Shown in pieces: positions 24,616-32,770 of a stretch of DNA of 64,000 nucleotides. The notes under the pieces are model-generated. The model made no database searches. It was not told the DNA's origin and worked only from the letters and a program-made list of their open reading frames with translations. The DNA is from Cytobacillus luteolus (GTDB lineage: Bacteria; Bacillota; Bacilli; Bacillales; Bacillaceae_L): positions 1 through 64,000 of the forward strand of contig NZ_JAGGKM010000002.1 of the NCBI RefSeq assembly GCF_017873715.1. The letters are read 5' to 3'. Within the stretch, counting starts at the first letter, position 1. Each line of letters opens with the position of its first letter. The position numbers were made by a program, and so were the translations under genes.

Positions 24616-25677
24616 ATGCGAAATCCATTCGTAATGGATTGTGGTGAATTCCATGTTAACTACAAGCAAGACATGAACATTTGGAAAATTACCCGTGTTA
24701 GAATGCGAATTTACGCAATCGTTCTACTCTTTGCGATTTTCCCTCTAATTTCTTCGGATTATATCGTGGGACTTGCCACTTTGTGTGGGATAGCAGCAAT
24801 TGGAGCGATCGGGTTAAATATTTTAACAGGTTTTACAGGACAAATCTCAATTGGGGTTGGTGCTTTCTTAGGGGTTGGAGGCTATACGTCAGCTATTTTA
24901 ACTGTAAAGCTAGGCTTAAGTTTTTGGATAGCGATGCCCACAGCTGGATTAATAACCGCGCTTGTAGGTGCACTATTTGGAATTCCTTCTCTGCGTTTAA
25001 AAGGACTTTACCTAGCCATTGCAACTCTAGCAGCTCAAGTAATCATCTTGTTTGTCATTTCAAGATGGGATTCGTTGACAGGTGGAACAGCTGGAATGGT
25101 ACTTTCTAGACCTAGTGTCGGTGGATTCATGTTTGCGAGTGAAACAAGTTATTACTATCTAATGTTTATTGTATTACTTATTACGACAGTTTTTACGTTG
25201 AATTTGTTTAGGTCTAGAGTGGGCCGAGCCTTTATCGCGGTACGTGACCGTGACATAGCTGCAGAAGTGATGGGTATTGATATCTTCAAATACAAAGTGT
25301 TGGCTTTTTCAATCAGCTCTTTCTTCGTAGGAATTGCTGGTGCTTTGCTTGGCCATTACACGATGATTGTTAGCCCTGAGCTATACAGCATAACGGTTTC
25401 TATTGAATTCTTAGCAATGATTTTAGTAGGTGGTCTAGGAAGTGTGTTCGGATCGATTTATGGTGCAATCTTTATTACGTTACTACCAGTTTTCCTCCGT
25501 GGTGGAATCGAGGTTTTAAGTGGAGTAATGCCGGACCTAGCGAATGTACTAGTAGGGTTAAAGGAAGTGGTTTTTGGATTAGTTATTATCCTATTCCTAA
25601 TCTATGAGCCTGAAGGTCTAGCGAAAATGTGGAAGAATATTAAAGATTACTTTAAGCTCTGGCCGTATTCCTACTAG
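24616..25677 (+). CDS. livM: ABC transporter permease LivM
   Basis: Second permease, 353 residues, LivM type, with a polar N-terminal extension of about 35 residues before the first membrane segment. Characteristic stretches are NILTGFTGQISIGVGAFLGV, GIPSLRLKGLYLAIATLA and the loop AFIAVRDRDIAAEVMGIDI. About nine hydrophobic segments are visible. It starts 3 bp after livH with GAGAGGGTG upstream. Confidence 0.9.
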   Translation: MRNPFVMDCGEFHVNYKQDMNIWKITRVRMRIYAIVLLFAIFPLISSDYIVGLATLCGIAAIGAIGLNILTGFTGQISIGVGAFLGVGGYTSAILTVKLGLSFWIAMPTAGLITALVGALFGIPSLRLKGLYLAIATLAAQVIILFVISRWDSLTGGTAGMVLSRPSVGGFMFASETSYYYLMFIVLLITTVFTLNLFRSRVGRAFIAVRDRDIAAEVMGIDIFKYKVLAFSISSFFVGIAGALLGHYTMIVSPELYSITVSIEFLAMILVGGLGSVFGSIYGAIFITLLPVFLRGGIEVLSGVMPDLANVLVGLKEVVFGLVIILFLIYEPEGLAKMWKNIKDYFKLWPYSY

Positions 25678-25736
25678 CTACGGAAAAATATGTATTTCTA
25701 CTTAAAAATATTTATAGGAAAATGAGGGGGAAAAGT

Positions 25737-26915
25737 ATGAAAAAGTTCATGTCAATCAGTATGATCTTGTTACTAGTACTAGGTGTTATGGCTGGCTGTT
25801 CAGGAGGAGAAAAGGCTTCAGGTGATGAAAAAGGTACGATTAAGATCGGTGGACTATTTGACTTAACCGGTGGGACTGGTGATGTAGGCACTCCTTATGC
25901 TGAGGGGGAAAAGGCATACTTTGAGCACCTTGCTACAAAGGGTCTTGTAAATGGTTACAAGCTAGAACTAATTGGGGATGATTATGCCTACAAAATTCCA
26001 GAAGCCCAAAAGCTATATCAAAAGCTTAAATCAAAAGACAAAGTAGCTGGTGTATTAGGATGGGGTACTGGTGATACCGAAGCACTTCGTAGTTTAGTAG
26101 CAAATGACAAATTACCGTACATTTCAGCTTCCTACTCAGAAAACCTTAAAAATCTTGAGGAGAGTCCATACAACTTCTTAGTGGCAGCTACTTATTCTGA
26201 CCAAGCTCGTTCTGCGATTAAATGGATCAAGGATAATCACAAGGGTGGAACTCCTACACTGGCATTAATTTACAATGACACTGCATTTGGTAAATCACCA
26301 ATTGAAGATGCAAAAGCATTCGCCGCTGAAAATGGTGTAGAAGTTGTTGATGAGCAGATTGTTGAACTAAGTGCATTAGATGCAACATCTCAATTATTAA
26401 ACATGGAAAAGAAAAATCCTGACTATGCGATTATTCAACAAACATGGGGTGCTACTGCAACGATCTTAAAGGATGCGAAAAAACTAGACATTGACACGAA
26501 GTTTATTGGTTTAAACTGGGCAACAGGGGAAGGCTTACTTCCAATTGCAGGAGAAGCTGCTGAAGGATTTATTGGCGTGGTTACACATGCCTTCCCATAT
26601 GAAGACTTAGAAGGTATGGCTGATATTAAAGAGTACTTAGAAAGCAAAGGAAAAACGATTGATGACATCAACCAAAAATTCGTTCAAGGCTGGGTAGCAG
26701 CATCAATTATGGTTGAAGGTGTGAAATTGGCAGATGACCCAACAACTGGTGAGGGAATCCGTAAAGGATTAGAGAAGATTTCTAACCTAGAGTTTGGTGG
26801 ATTAGCCGCACCAATTACTTTCACTGCCGACAATCACGCTGGTACAAACCAAATCCGTTTAGCTGAAGTGAAAAACGGAAAGTGGGAAGTATTTACTGAC
26901 TATATTGGCTATTAA
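25737..26915 (+). CDS. ABC transporter substrate-binding lipoprotein (LivK-like)
   Basis: Extracytoplasmic binding protein, 392 residues, with a lipoprotein signal peptide (KKFMSISMILLLVLGVMAGC, lipid-modified Cys at about residue 20) and a periplasmic-binding type I domain beginning GTIKIGGLFDLTGGTGDVG. It captures the ligand outside the membrane and delivers it to LivHM. I chose the ATG at 25737 because GAGGGGGA lies just upstream; the ATG at 25722 overlaps that site. The ligand is unknown. It lies between livM and livF, followed by a terminator-like hairpin. Confidence 0.87.
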   Translation: MKKFMSISMILLLVLGVMAGCSGGEKASGDEKGTIKIGGLFDLTGGTGDVGTPYAEGEKAYFEHLATKGLVNGYKLELIGDDYAYKIPEAQKLYQKLKSKDKVAGVLGWGTGDTEALRSLVANDKLPYISASYSENLKNLEESPYNFLVAATYSDQARSAIKWIKDNHKGGTPTLALIYNDTAFGKSPIEDAKAFAAENGVEVVDEQIVELSALDATSQLLNMEKKNPDYAIIQQTWGATATILKDAKKLDIDTKFIGLNWATGEGLLPIAGEAAEGFIGVVTHAFPYEDLEGMADIKEYLESKGKTIDDINQKFVQGWVAASIMVEGVKLADDPTTGEGIRKGLEKISNLEFGGLAAPITFTADNHAGTNQIRLAEVKNGKWEVFTDYIGY

Positions 26916-26921
26916 TTACTT

Positions 26922-26950
26922 AAGGGGGAGAGGAATTGTCCCCCTTTTTT
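26922..26950 (+). terminator. Internal terminator between binding protein and livF
   Basis: AAGGGGGA pairs with TCCCCCTT around a 9-nt loop, followed by a T run. It is inside the operon, so it is likely a partial terminator or 3' stabiliser that raises binding-protein expression over livF and the last ligase. Confidence 0.65.
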
Positions 26951-27000
26951 TTGAAAATGTTCGACACCACGCTTATTTTTTAAGTAAATGGAGGATTATG

Positions 27001-27789
27001 ATGCTAACTTTAAACAACGTCGAAGTAGTGTACGATCGCGTTATATTAGTTTTAAAAGGACTATCGATGGAAGTACCAAAAGGGAAGATCGTCGCTTTAT
27101 TAGGTAGTAATGGGGCTGGCAAAACAACGACCCTTAAGGCTATTTCAGGTCTTTTAAAAAGTGAGAATGGTGAAGTAACGGATGGTTTTATTGAATTAAA
27201 TGATGAGCGAATTGATACCAATGGTGCAGATGTTATTGTAAAAAAGGGAATTTTTCAATGTATGGAAGGTCGCCGTGTATTCGAGCACCTTACTGTGGAA
27301 GATAATTTAATTGCAGGTGCACATACTCGGAAGGATCGAAAAAATATTAAAGGTGATATACAAAAGGTGTATCACTATTTTCCGAAGTTAGAAATGCTAA
27401 AAAACAGGCAGGCTGGTTATTTATCTGGTGGAGAGCAGCAAATGCTCGCAATTGGAAGAGGCATTATGGCAAAACCAAGTGTATTACTTTTAGATGAGCC
27501 ATCCTTAGGACTTGCGCCATTGTTGGTAAAAGAAATCTTTGGAATCATTAAAAAGATTAATGAAGAAGAAGGGACTACCATTTTGGTTGTCGAGCAAAAT
27601 GCAAAGGTAGCCCTCTCGATTGCTCATTATGGCTATATCATGGAAAATGGACGTGTTGTTATGGAAGGCTCTGTTGATAAGTTATTATCCAATCAAGATG
27701 TGCGTGAATTTTATCTTGGTGTAAGTTCAAAGGGTGCGAAAAACTATAAAGATATTAAATCTTACAAACGTAGAAAGAGGTGGCTATAA
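27001..27789 (+). CDS. livF: ABC transporter ATPase LivF
   Basis: Second ATP-binding subunit, 262 residues. Walker A GSNGAGKTTT, Q-loop region FQCMEGRRVFEHLTVEDNL (LivF type), signature LSGGEQQMLAIGRGIM, Walker B LLLDEPSLGLAP, then VVEQNAKVALSIA. The start is ATG 27001 with GGAGG 6 nt upstream; ATG 26998 is adjacent, and an in-frame TTG at 26905 inside the previous gene is not credible. The C-terminal extension is rich in Lys/Arg/Tyr. Confidence 0.9.
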   Translation: MLTLNNVEVVYDRVILVLKGLSMEVPKGKIVALLGSNGAGKTTTLKAISGLLKSENGEVTDGFIELNDERIDTNGADVIVKKGIFQCMEGRRVFEHLTVEDNLIAGAHTRKDRKNIKGDIQKVYHYFPKLEMLKNRQAGYLSGGEQQMLAIGRGIMAKPSVLLLDEPSLGLAPLLVKEIFGIIKKINEEEGTTILVVEQNAKVALSIAHYGYIMENGRVVMEGSVDKLLSNQDVREFYLGVSSKGAKNYKDIKSYKRRKRWL

Positions 27790-28950
27790 TTGTCATCGAT
27801 TCAAGAATTGATATCCTATGCGTATGAACATGCAGAGGGCTTTAAGGTTGTAATGGAGGTACAAGAACTAACTCCTGATAGAATTACAACTGTAGAGGAT
27901 CTCGTAAAAATTCCTGTGTTAAAAAAGGATAGATTACCAGATTTGCAACAGGAGAATCTACCTTTTGCAGGATTGTCAACCCGTTCTACAGCTGAAATGG
28001 CAAGGGTATTTATGTCACCAGGTCCAATCTATGATCCTCAAACACATGAGGATGATTTTTGGAGATTTTCAGAAGCACTTGAGGCTGCTGGTTTTAATGA
28101 GAATGATATTGTTCAAAATACATTCTCTTACCACCTGTCACCTGCTGGTTTTATGTTTGATTCTGCCTTGAGAAAGCTAGGTGCGACTGTTATTCCAGCT
28201 GGAACAGGCAATCGAGAGCTGCAACTCCAGGTTATGAAGGATATAAAAGTAACTGGTTATGTAGGTACACCAAGCTTTTTTACCATTCTACTAGATACTG
28301 CTGTGGAAAAAGGTTGGGTGAAGGGGGGAGAACTAGCCTTGTCAAAGGCATTTTTCACAGCGGAGATGACACCTGTGGCATTACGTCAAAGGTGTGAAGA
28401 ATTAGGTATTCAAGTTTTTGAGGGATATGGTACGGCAGATTGTGGCTGTATTGCTTTTGAAGATAAGGAAGGACCAGGGTTAAAGATTACAAGCTCCGCC
28501 ATCGTTCAAATTTGTGACCCGGTATCTGGTGAATTGGTTGATGATGGAGAAGGGGAAGTTGTTGTTACGTTATTTGATAAAAGCTATCCTCTGATACGTT
28601 TTGGAACAGGGGATTTATCAAAATGGGTTGAAGGCTATGAGGGAGAACGGATTGTGGGGGTTCTAGGCCGTGTAAGTGATGGAGTTAAAGTGAAGGGGAT
28701 GTTTGTTAGAGAAAAACAGCTTGCTGCTGTACTGGCAAACGAAGGTTATACATCTTTTCAAGCCCTTGTTTCGAGTAGGGAAAATCAAGATCAATTAGAG
28801 ATAACTGTTGAATCAGCTACTGAATTGAATCAAGATCTTGTTAGCAAACTTCAAGATGTGATAAGAGTGAGCCCTATTGTTAAAAGGGTAAACATTGGAG
28901 AATTATCGAAAAGGGAAAAACTACTCGTTGATGAGCGAGTGCGTCCATAA
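27790..28950 (+). CDS. PaaK-like (phenylacetate-CoA ligase family) AMP-forming ligase
   Basis: Adenylate-forming protein of the phenylacetate-CoA ligase branch, 386 residues, shorter than PaaK (about 430). It starts at TTG directly after the livF stop, with AAAGAGGTGG upstream. Recognisable parts are the N-terminal TVEDLVKIPVLKKDRLPDLQ, the acyl-site region FEGYGTADCGCIA, and PLIRFGTGDLSKW followed by GRVSDGVKVKGMFV. The usual PaaK P-loop (SSGTTGxP) is replaced by FMSPGPIYDPQ, so ATP binding may be altered. It may activate an aromatic acid imported by the Liv system. Function uncertain. Confidence 0.75.
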   Translation: MSSIQELISYAYEHAEGFKVVMEVQELTPDRITTVEDLVKIPVLKKDRLPDLQQENLPFAGLSTRSTAEMARVFMSPGPIYDPQTHEDDFWRFSEALEAAGFNENDIVQNTFSYHLSPAGFMFDSALRKLGATVIPAGTGNRELQLQVMKDIKVTGYVGTPSFFTILLDTAVEKGWVKGGELALSKAFFTAEMTPVALRQRCEELGIQVFEGYGTADCGCIAFEDKEGPGLKITSSAIVQICDPVSGELVDDGEGEVVVTLFDKSYPLIRFGTGDLSKWVEGYEGERIVGVLGRVSDGVKVKGMFVREKQLAAVLANEGYTSFQALVSSRENQDQLEITVESATELNQDLVSKLQDVIRVSPIVKRVNIGELSKREKLLVDERVRP

Positions 28951-28961
28951 GTTTTATTTAA

Positions 28962-28990
28962 AAAGATGAGGTGCATAGGCCTCATCTTTA
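28962..28990. terminator. Bidirectional terminator
   Basis: AAAGATGAGG (28962-28971) pairs perfectly with CCTCATCTTT (28980-28989). It lies between the Liv/ligase operon and the convergent phosphodiesterase gene. Confidence 0.75.
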
Positions 28991-29491
28991 TTATGTTTTA
29001 TCATGATAATAACAAATATCAGCATGTATCTTGTCATTTAGTTCAAGTATCCCAAATGAATACTCCTTCTGAAATCGTTTATCAGTAGGAGAACCAGGAT
29101 TAAACAATAAAGTACCTTCGTGGTATTCCTGGTATGGAATATGAGAGTGACCAAATATAATAACGTCAAGACTAGGATCGTTAAAGGCCTCAAGTGCGCG
29201 CTCTTGTGTTGTTTTCTTTTTGCCGATATGGCCGTGAACAATTCCGATTTTAAAGCCATTAAGTTGCAGCACCTTTTTATCTCCAAAGAGTTGGCTAACC
29301 TCCGGAGTGTCAACATTTCCACTCACTCCAACGACCGTACCGTATTTTTCGAGTTGAGTAAGGACTTCTAGGTCAGTCCAATCGCCAGCATGAATAATTA
29401 AATCTGCATTTGCTAGCTGCTTTACTAACAAATCTGGGAGCTTTTTTCCACGTTTGGGCATATGAGTGTCTGAGAGGACAATAATCTTCAT
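28991..29491 (-). CDS. YfcE/MJ0936-type metallophosphoesterase
   Basis: A 166-residue calcineurin-like phosphodiesterase of the small YfcE/MJ0936 group. The metal ligands are visible in order: VLSDTHMP (Asp, His), IIHAGDW (Asp), VSGNVDTP (Asn), IVHGHIG (His) and IFGHSHIPY (His-x-His). Relatives hydrolyse phosphodiesters such as cyclic nucleotides in vitro; the natural substrate is unknown. It is monocistronic on the minus strand, converging with the PaaK-like gene. Confidence 0.85.
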   Translation of the reverse strand: MKIIVLSDTHMPKRGKKLPDLLVKQLANADLIIHAGDWTDLEVLTQLEKYGTVVGVSGNVDTPEVSQLFGDKKVLQLNGFKIGIVHGHIGKKKTTQERALEAFNDPSLDVIIFGHSHIPYQEYHEGTLLFNPGSPTDKRFQKEYSFGILELNDKIHADICYYHDKT

Positions 29492-29644
29492 TTATTTCAT
29501 TCCTTTAGTTTTGTAATCTTATTTTACTATAAATGATGAATGATAAATTAAACAAATGGATCAGGCAAGCAAAACGTTGGTTAAGATTTCTCTTTTTTGA
29601 GATAATAGTAATCGTTCTAGAACTTACTTGTAGGAGGAATACAC

Positions 29645-30493
29645 GTGCCTAAAAGCTTAATGGATACAACAACATTACATAATGGAGTAAAGATGCCTTG
29701 GTTTGGACTCGGTGTTTTTAAAGTTGAAGAAGGGTCCGAGGTTATTGAATCAGTAAAGGCTGCTATTAAAAATGGGTATCGAAGCATTGATACTGCTGCT
29801 ATTTATCAAAATGAAGAAGGTGTAGGACAAGGAATTAAAGAATCAGGTGTTGCTCGTGATGAGCTATTCATAACTACAAAGGTTTGGAATTCAGAGCAAG
29901 GCTATGACACTACATTACAGGCTTTTGAAACAAGCCTTAGCAAGTTAGGTCTTGATTATTTAGATTTGTACTTAATTCATTGGCCAGGTTTAGATAGCAG
30001 CAAGTTTAAAGATACATGGAAGGCTATTGAAAAATTATATAAAGATGGTCGAGTTCGTGCTATTGGCGTGAGTAATTTCCATGTTCACCAGTTACAAGAA
30101 CTGATTAAAGATGCTGAGGTTAAGCCTATGGTTAACCAGGTTGAGTTTCATCCGCATTTAACACAAAGGGAGTTATTAGCTTACTGTCAAAGTGAGGGAA
30201 TTCAACTCGAGGCATGGTCACCATTAAAACAAGGTCAGCTTTTAAGTGACCCAACCATTAATGAGATTGCTGAAAAATATCAAAAATCCACTGCTCAGAT
30301 TATTTTACGATGGGATTTACAAAATAAAGTTGTAACGATTCCTAAATCGATTAAAGAACATCGTATTATTGAAAATGCTGATGTATTTGACTTTGAACTT
30401 TCAGCTGAGGATATGGAACGAATTAGTGGGTTGAACAAGGATGAACGTGTCGGACCCAACCCGGATGAATTTAATCGTGGGTTTGAAGAATAA
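29645..30493 (+). CDS. Aldo/keto reductase
   Basis: NADPH-dependent AKR-superfamily oxidoreductase, 282 residues, closest in pattern to Bacillus YvgN/YtbE (AKR5 group). The catalytic tetrad is visible: Asp in RSIDTAAIYQNEEGVG with Tyr just after, Lys in FITTKVWN and His in DLYLIHWPG. The cofactor-binding end has VVTIPKSIKEHRIIENADV. Likely role: reduction of toxic or metabolic aldehydes. It starts at GTG with TAGGAGGAA upstream and has its own terminator. Confidence 0.88.
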   Translation: MPKSLMDTTTLHNGVKMPWFGLGVFKVEEGSEVIESVKAAIKNGYRSIDTAAIYQNEEGVGQGIKESGVARDELFITTKVWNSEQGYDTTLQAFETSLSKLGLDYLDLYLIHWPGLDSSKFKDTWKAIEKLYKDGRVRAIGVSNFHVHQLQELIKDAEVKPMVNQVEFHPHLTQRELLAYCQSEGIQLEAWSPLKQGQLLSDPTINEIAEKYQKSTAQIILRWDLQNKVVTIPKSIKEHRIIENADVFDFELSAEDMERISGLNKDERVGPNPDEFNRGFEE

Positions 30494-30507
30494 GTAGTTT
30501 GTTTGAA

Positions 30508-30545
30508 ACCAGGCTTGGTGTGTAAACCGAGTCTGTTTTTGTTTT
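30508..30545 (+). terminator. Rho-independent terminator
   Basis: CAGGCTTGGT pairs with ACCGAGTCTG (two G-U pairs), followed by TTTTTGTTTT, just after the aldo/keto reductase gene. Confidence 0.7.
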
Positions 30546-30615
30546 ATTGAAAGCTTTCTACCTATCTTGTAAAATAACGACATAATTAGACTTAAAAAAA
30601 GAAAAGGTGTTAGAG

Positions 30616-31731
30616 ATGAAACCATTTATTATAATTGGAGCGGGAATTTTAGGAGCGTCGACAGCCTATCATTTGGCAAAAAACGGAGCGAAAGTGCTAT
30701 TAATTGATCGCGAAGATAAAGGTCAAGCGACGGATGCAGCAGCAGGAATTGTATGTCCTTGGATATCACAACGAAGAAATAAAGCATGGTATCAGCTTGC
30801 AAAGAATGGTGCTAGTTACTATTCCTCATTAATTCCTGAGCTAGAAAAGGATGGAGAAAAAGATACAGGCTATAAGAGGGTTGGAGCCATCAGTCTTCAT
30901 ACTGATTCTGGAAAGCTAGATAAAATGGAAGAAAGAGCATATAAAAGGAGAGAAGATGCCCCGGAAATTGGTGAGATTACTCGGTTATCTGAGGTAGAAT
31001 CAAAGAAGTTATTTCCTTACTTGGATGAAAAATTTGCATCTGTTCATATTAGCGGGGCAGCACGAGTGAATGGCAGAGCACTTCGTAATGCGCTTGTAAA
31101 AGGAGCAGAGAAACATGGTGCTGAAGTTTTACAAGGAAATGCTCGTTTAGAAATAGAGGCAGGGAAAGTGGTTGGTGTAACGGTGGGCAGTGATTCTTTT
31201 CTAGGTGAGAAAGTGATTGTAACTGCTGGAGCGTGGGCAAAGGAGTTAATTAGACCGCTGGGCATTGAATTCTTAGTAGATGCTCAGAAGGCACAAATTG
31301 TACATTTACAAGTTGACGAACATGAAACAGCTGAATTACCTGTGGTTATGCCGCCTAATGATCAGTATATTGTTGCATTTGACGAAGGGAAAATCGTAAT
31401 TGGAGCCACACATGAAAACGATAAAGGATTCGACAAGCGTGTCACAGTAGGTGGACTTCATGAAGTATTAGATAAAGCGTTAGGAGTTGCACCTGGACTA
31501 GAAGAATCTACAGTAAGTGAAACAAGAGTTGGATTCAGACCATTTACCCCAGGATTTCTACCCGTTATTGGTTCGCTTCCGAACAATGATGAAGTATTAG
31601 TAGCTAATGGTCTTGGTGCCTCAGGACTAACAGTTGGCCCATATCTAGGGTTCCAGTTAGCCAAACTTGCACTCGACCAACCACTCAATATCGACCTCAA
31701 ACTCTATCCAGTCTCAGGCGCTATTCTTTAA
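30616..31731 (+). CDS. FAD-dependent amino acid oxidase-type oxidoreductase
   Basis: DAO-family flavoprotein, 371 residues. The FAD dinucleotide-binding motif is at the N-terminus (IIGAGILGASTAYHLAKNGA, then Asp at the strand end), with GQATDAAAGIVCPW next and the C-terminal RPFTPGFLPVIGSLP and NGLGASGLTVGPYLG segments. It would oxidise an amine or D-amino/imino acid (DadA or glycine-oxidase type), with the substrate unknown. I chose the ATG at 30616 with AAAAGGTG 6 nt upstream over an in-frame GTG at 30607. A REP-like half-element follows the stop codon. Confidence 0.83.
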   Translation: MKPFIIIGAGILGASTAYHLAKNGAKVLLIDREDKGQATDAAAGIVCPWISQRRNKAWYQLAKNGASYYSSLIPELEKDGEKDTGYKRVGAISLHTDSGKLDKMEERAYKRREDAPEIGEITRLSEVESKKLFPYLDEKFASVHISGAARVNGRALRNALVKGAEKHGAEVLQGNARLEIEAGKVVGVTVGSDSFLGEKVIVTAGAWAKELIRPLGIEFLVDAQKAQIVHLQVDEHETAELPVVMPPNDQYIVAFDEGKIVIGATHENDKGFDKRVTVGGLHEVLDKALGVAPGLEESTVSETRVGFRPFTPGFLPVIGSLPNNDEVLVANGLGASGLTVGPYLGFQLAKLALDQPLNIDLKLYPVSGAIL

Positions 31732-31737
31732 ATGTGT

Positions 31738-31770
31738 CACCGGGGGCCTGTCCCCCGGTGCTTTAAAGTG
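31738..31770. repeat. REP-like repeat, half copy C
   Basis: CACCGGGGGCCTGTCCCCCG then GTGCTTTAAAGTG. It is a variant of the GGGGCCTGACCCCC arm that itself forms a hairpin, and it has no right arm. It starts 6 bp after the oxidoreductase stop. Confidence 0.75.
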
Positions 31771-31782
31771 TAAAAGTGAATG

Positions 31783-32247
31783 TTATTTTGTTTTATGGTT
31801 AATTCTAATTTTGTGTTGTGAGTAAAGGTATTCATAGATTTTGGTATTTGTGGCCTCACCGTATTTCTTTAACCATTCTTTGTTTGATAAATCTACTAGT
31901 TCAACCCGTAAAGAATGGTAGTCCTCTTTAGCTTTTTCACGCAGGTCAAATGTTAACTTTGAGACGAAAAATAGTGCACCGTTTACAAATAAATCTCTTG
32001 TTAGGTTTTTATCTTGAAAAAATGCTTCTATTAAATAAAAGTTGGCAAAAAAGCTTACAGGGAAGAAATATTTAATGAGAGTTATACTTGCTATTACAAT
32101 AAAGGCATATAACACGGTCGTATGTTGACTCTTCTTTTTGTTATGTTTGTTATTTAATTCTATTAATCTTTTTATTGAATCCTCGTCCTCTTTGGATATG
32201 TGAAAATCATGATGCTCCCAAGGTGCTATTGCAAGACTTGTAGACAT
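31783..32247 (-). CDS. Small membrane protein of unknown function
   Basis: A 154-residue protein with two hydrophobic segments (about residues 45-65 and 68-98, the second less clear), a polar N-terminus with a charged stretch of about 20 residues before the first segment, and a basic C-terminal domain ending YLYSQHKIRINHKTK. The layout recalls the two-helix YpbF-type proteins of Bacillus, but I cannot confirm this. A good RBS (AAGGAGGG) precedes the ATG on the minus strand. Confidence 0.6.
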   Translation of the reverse strand: MSTSLAIAPWEHHDFHISKEDEDSIKRLIELNNKHNKKKSQHTTVLYAFIVIASITLIKYFFPVSFFANFYLIEAFFQDKNLTRDLFVNGALFFVSKLTFDLREKAKEDYHSLRVELVDLSNKEWLKKYGEATNTKIYEYLYSQHKIRINHKTK

Positions 32248-32323
32248 AAATTGTCCCTCCTTATCTGAAAAAAGCTTGTATTATATGTATATTAACTAAC
32301 TTAAAACATAGAATACTAAATTT

Positions 32324-32360
32324 GGGGCCTGACCCCCGGTGCGTTAATGTGATAAAGTGA
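32324..32360. repeat. REP-like repeat, half copy D
   Basis: GGGGCCTGACCCCCGGTGCG then TTAATGTGATAAAGTG. Only the left arm is conserved. It lies in the divergent gap between the membrane protein and the DUF1292 gene. Confidence 0.8.
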
Positions 32361-32474
32361 AGTGATTAAAATTATGAAAAAAATTCCTCTTTTGCATGAA
32401 TTTACTTGTGTTTGGGAAAATAAAAGATAGAATTACTTATGTAGTTTATTACCGCAAAATAAGGAGGAGAAAAT

Positions 32475-32744
32475 ATGGAAAAGATCGAAGTTGGAGAAGT
32501 ATTTACAATTACAGATGAGAATGATACAGAGCAAGAGGTAGAGGTGCTAGGAGTCGTTACTCTTGAAAATACGGACTATATAGCTGTTAGTTTTGTTGAA
32601 GACCTTCAAGAAGGTGAAGAAGGAGACATTGATGTTTTCTTTTTGAAAGTGGACGAAGATGGTGACTTCACGGCAATCGAGAGCGATGAAGAGTTTGATA
32701 AGGTATCTAGTGCATTTGATGCCATTCTTGACGAAGAAGTGTAA
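32475..32744 (+). CDS. DUF1292 family protein (YrzB-like)
   Basis: A very acidic 89-residue protein matching the DUF1292 pattern found in Firmicutes: an N-terminal FTITDENDTEQEVEVLGVV strand pair, YIAVSF, then EEGDIDVFFLKVDEDGDF and a C-terminal acidic helix SDEEFDKVSSAFDAILDEE. The family has no established function. The ATG follows AAGGAGGAG. A short terminator separates it from the convergent gene. Confidence 0.82.
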   Translation: MEKIEVGEVFTITDENDTEQEVEVLGVVTLENTDYIAVSFVEDLQEGEEGDIDVFFLKVDEDGDFTAIESDEEFDKVSSAFDAILDEEV

Positions 32745-32748
32745 GAAG

Positions 32749-32770
32749 AGGGGATGTTATATCCCCTTTA
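32749..32770. terminator. Bidirectional short terminator
   Basis: AGGGGAT (32749-32755) pairs with ATCCCCT (32761-32767) between two convergent genes, reaching the stop codon of the minus-strand gene. Confidence 0.55.
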
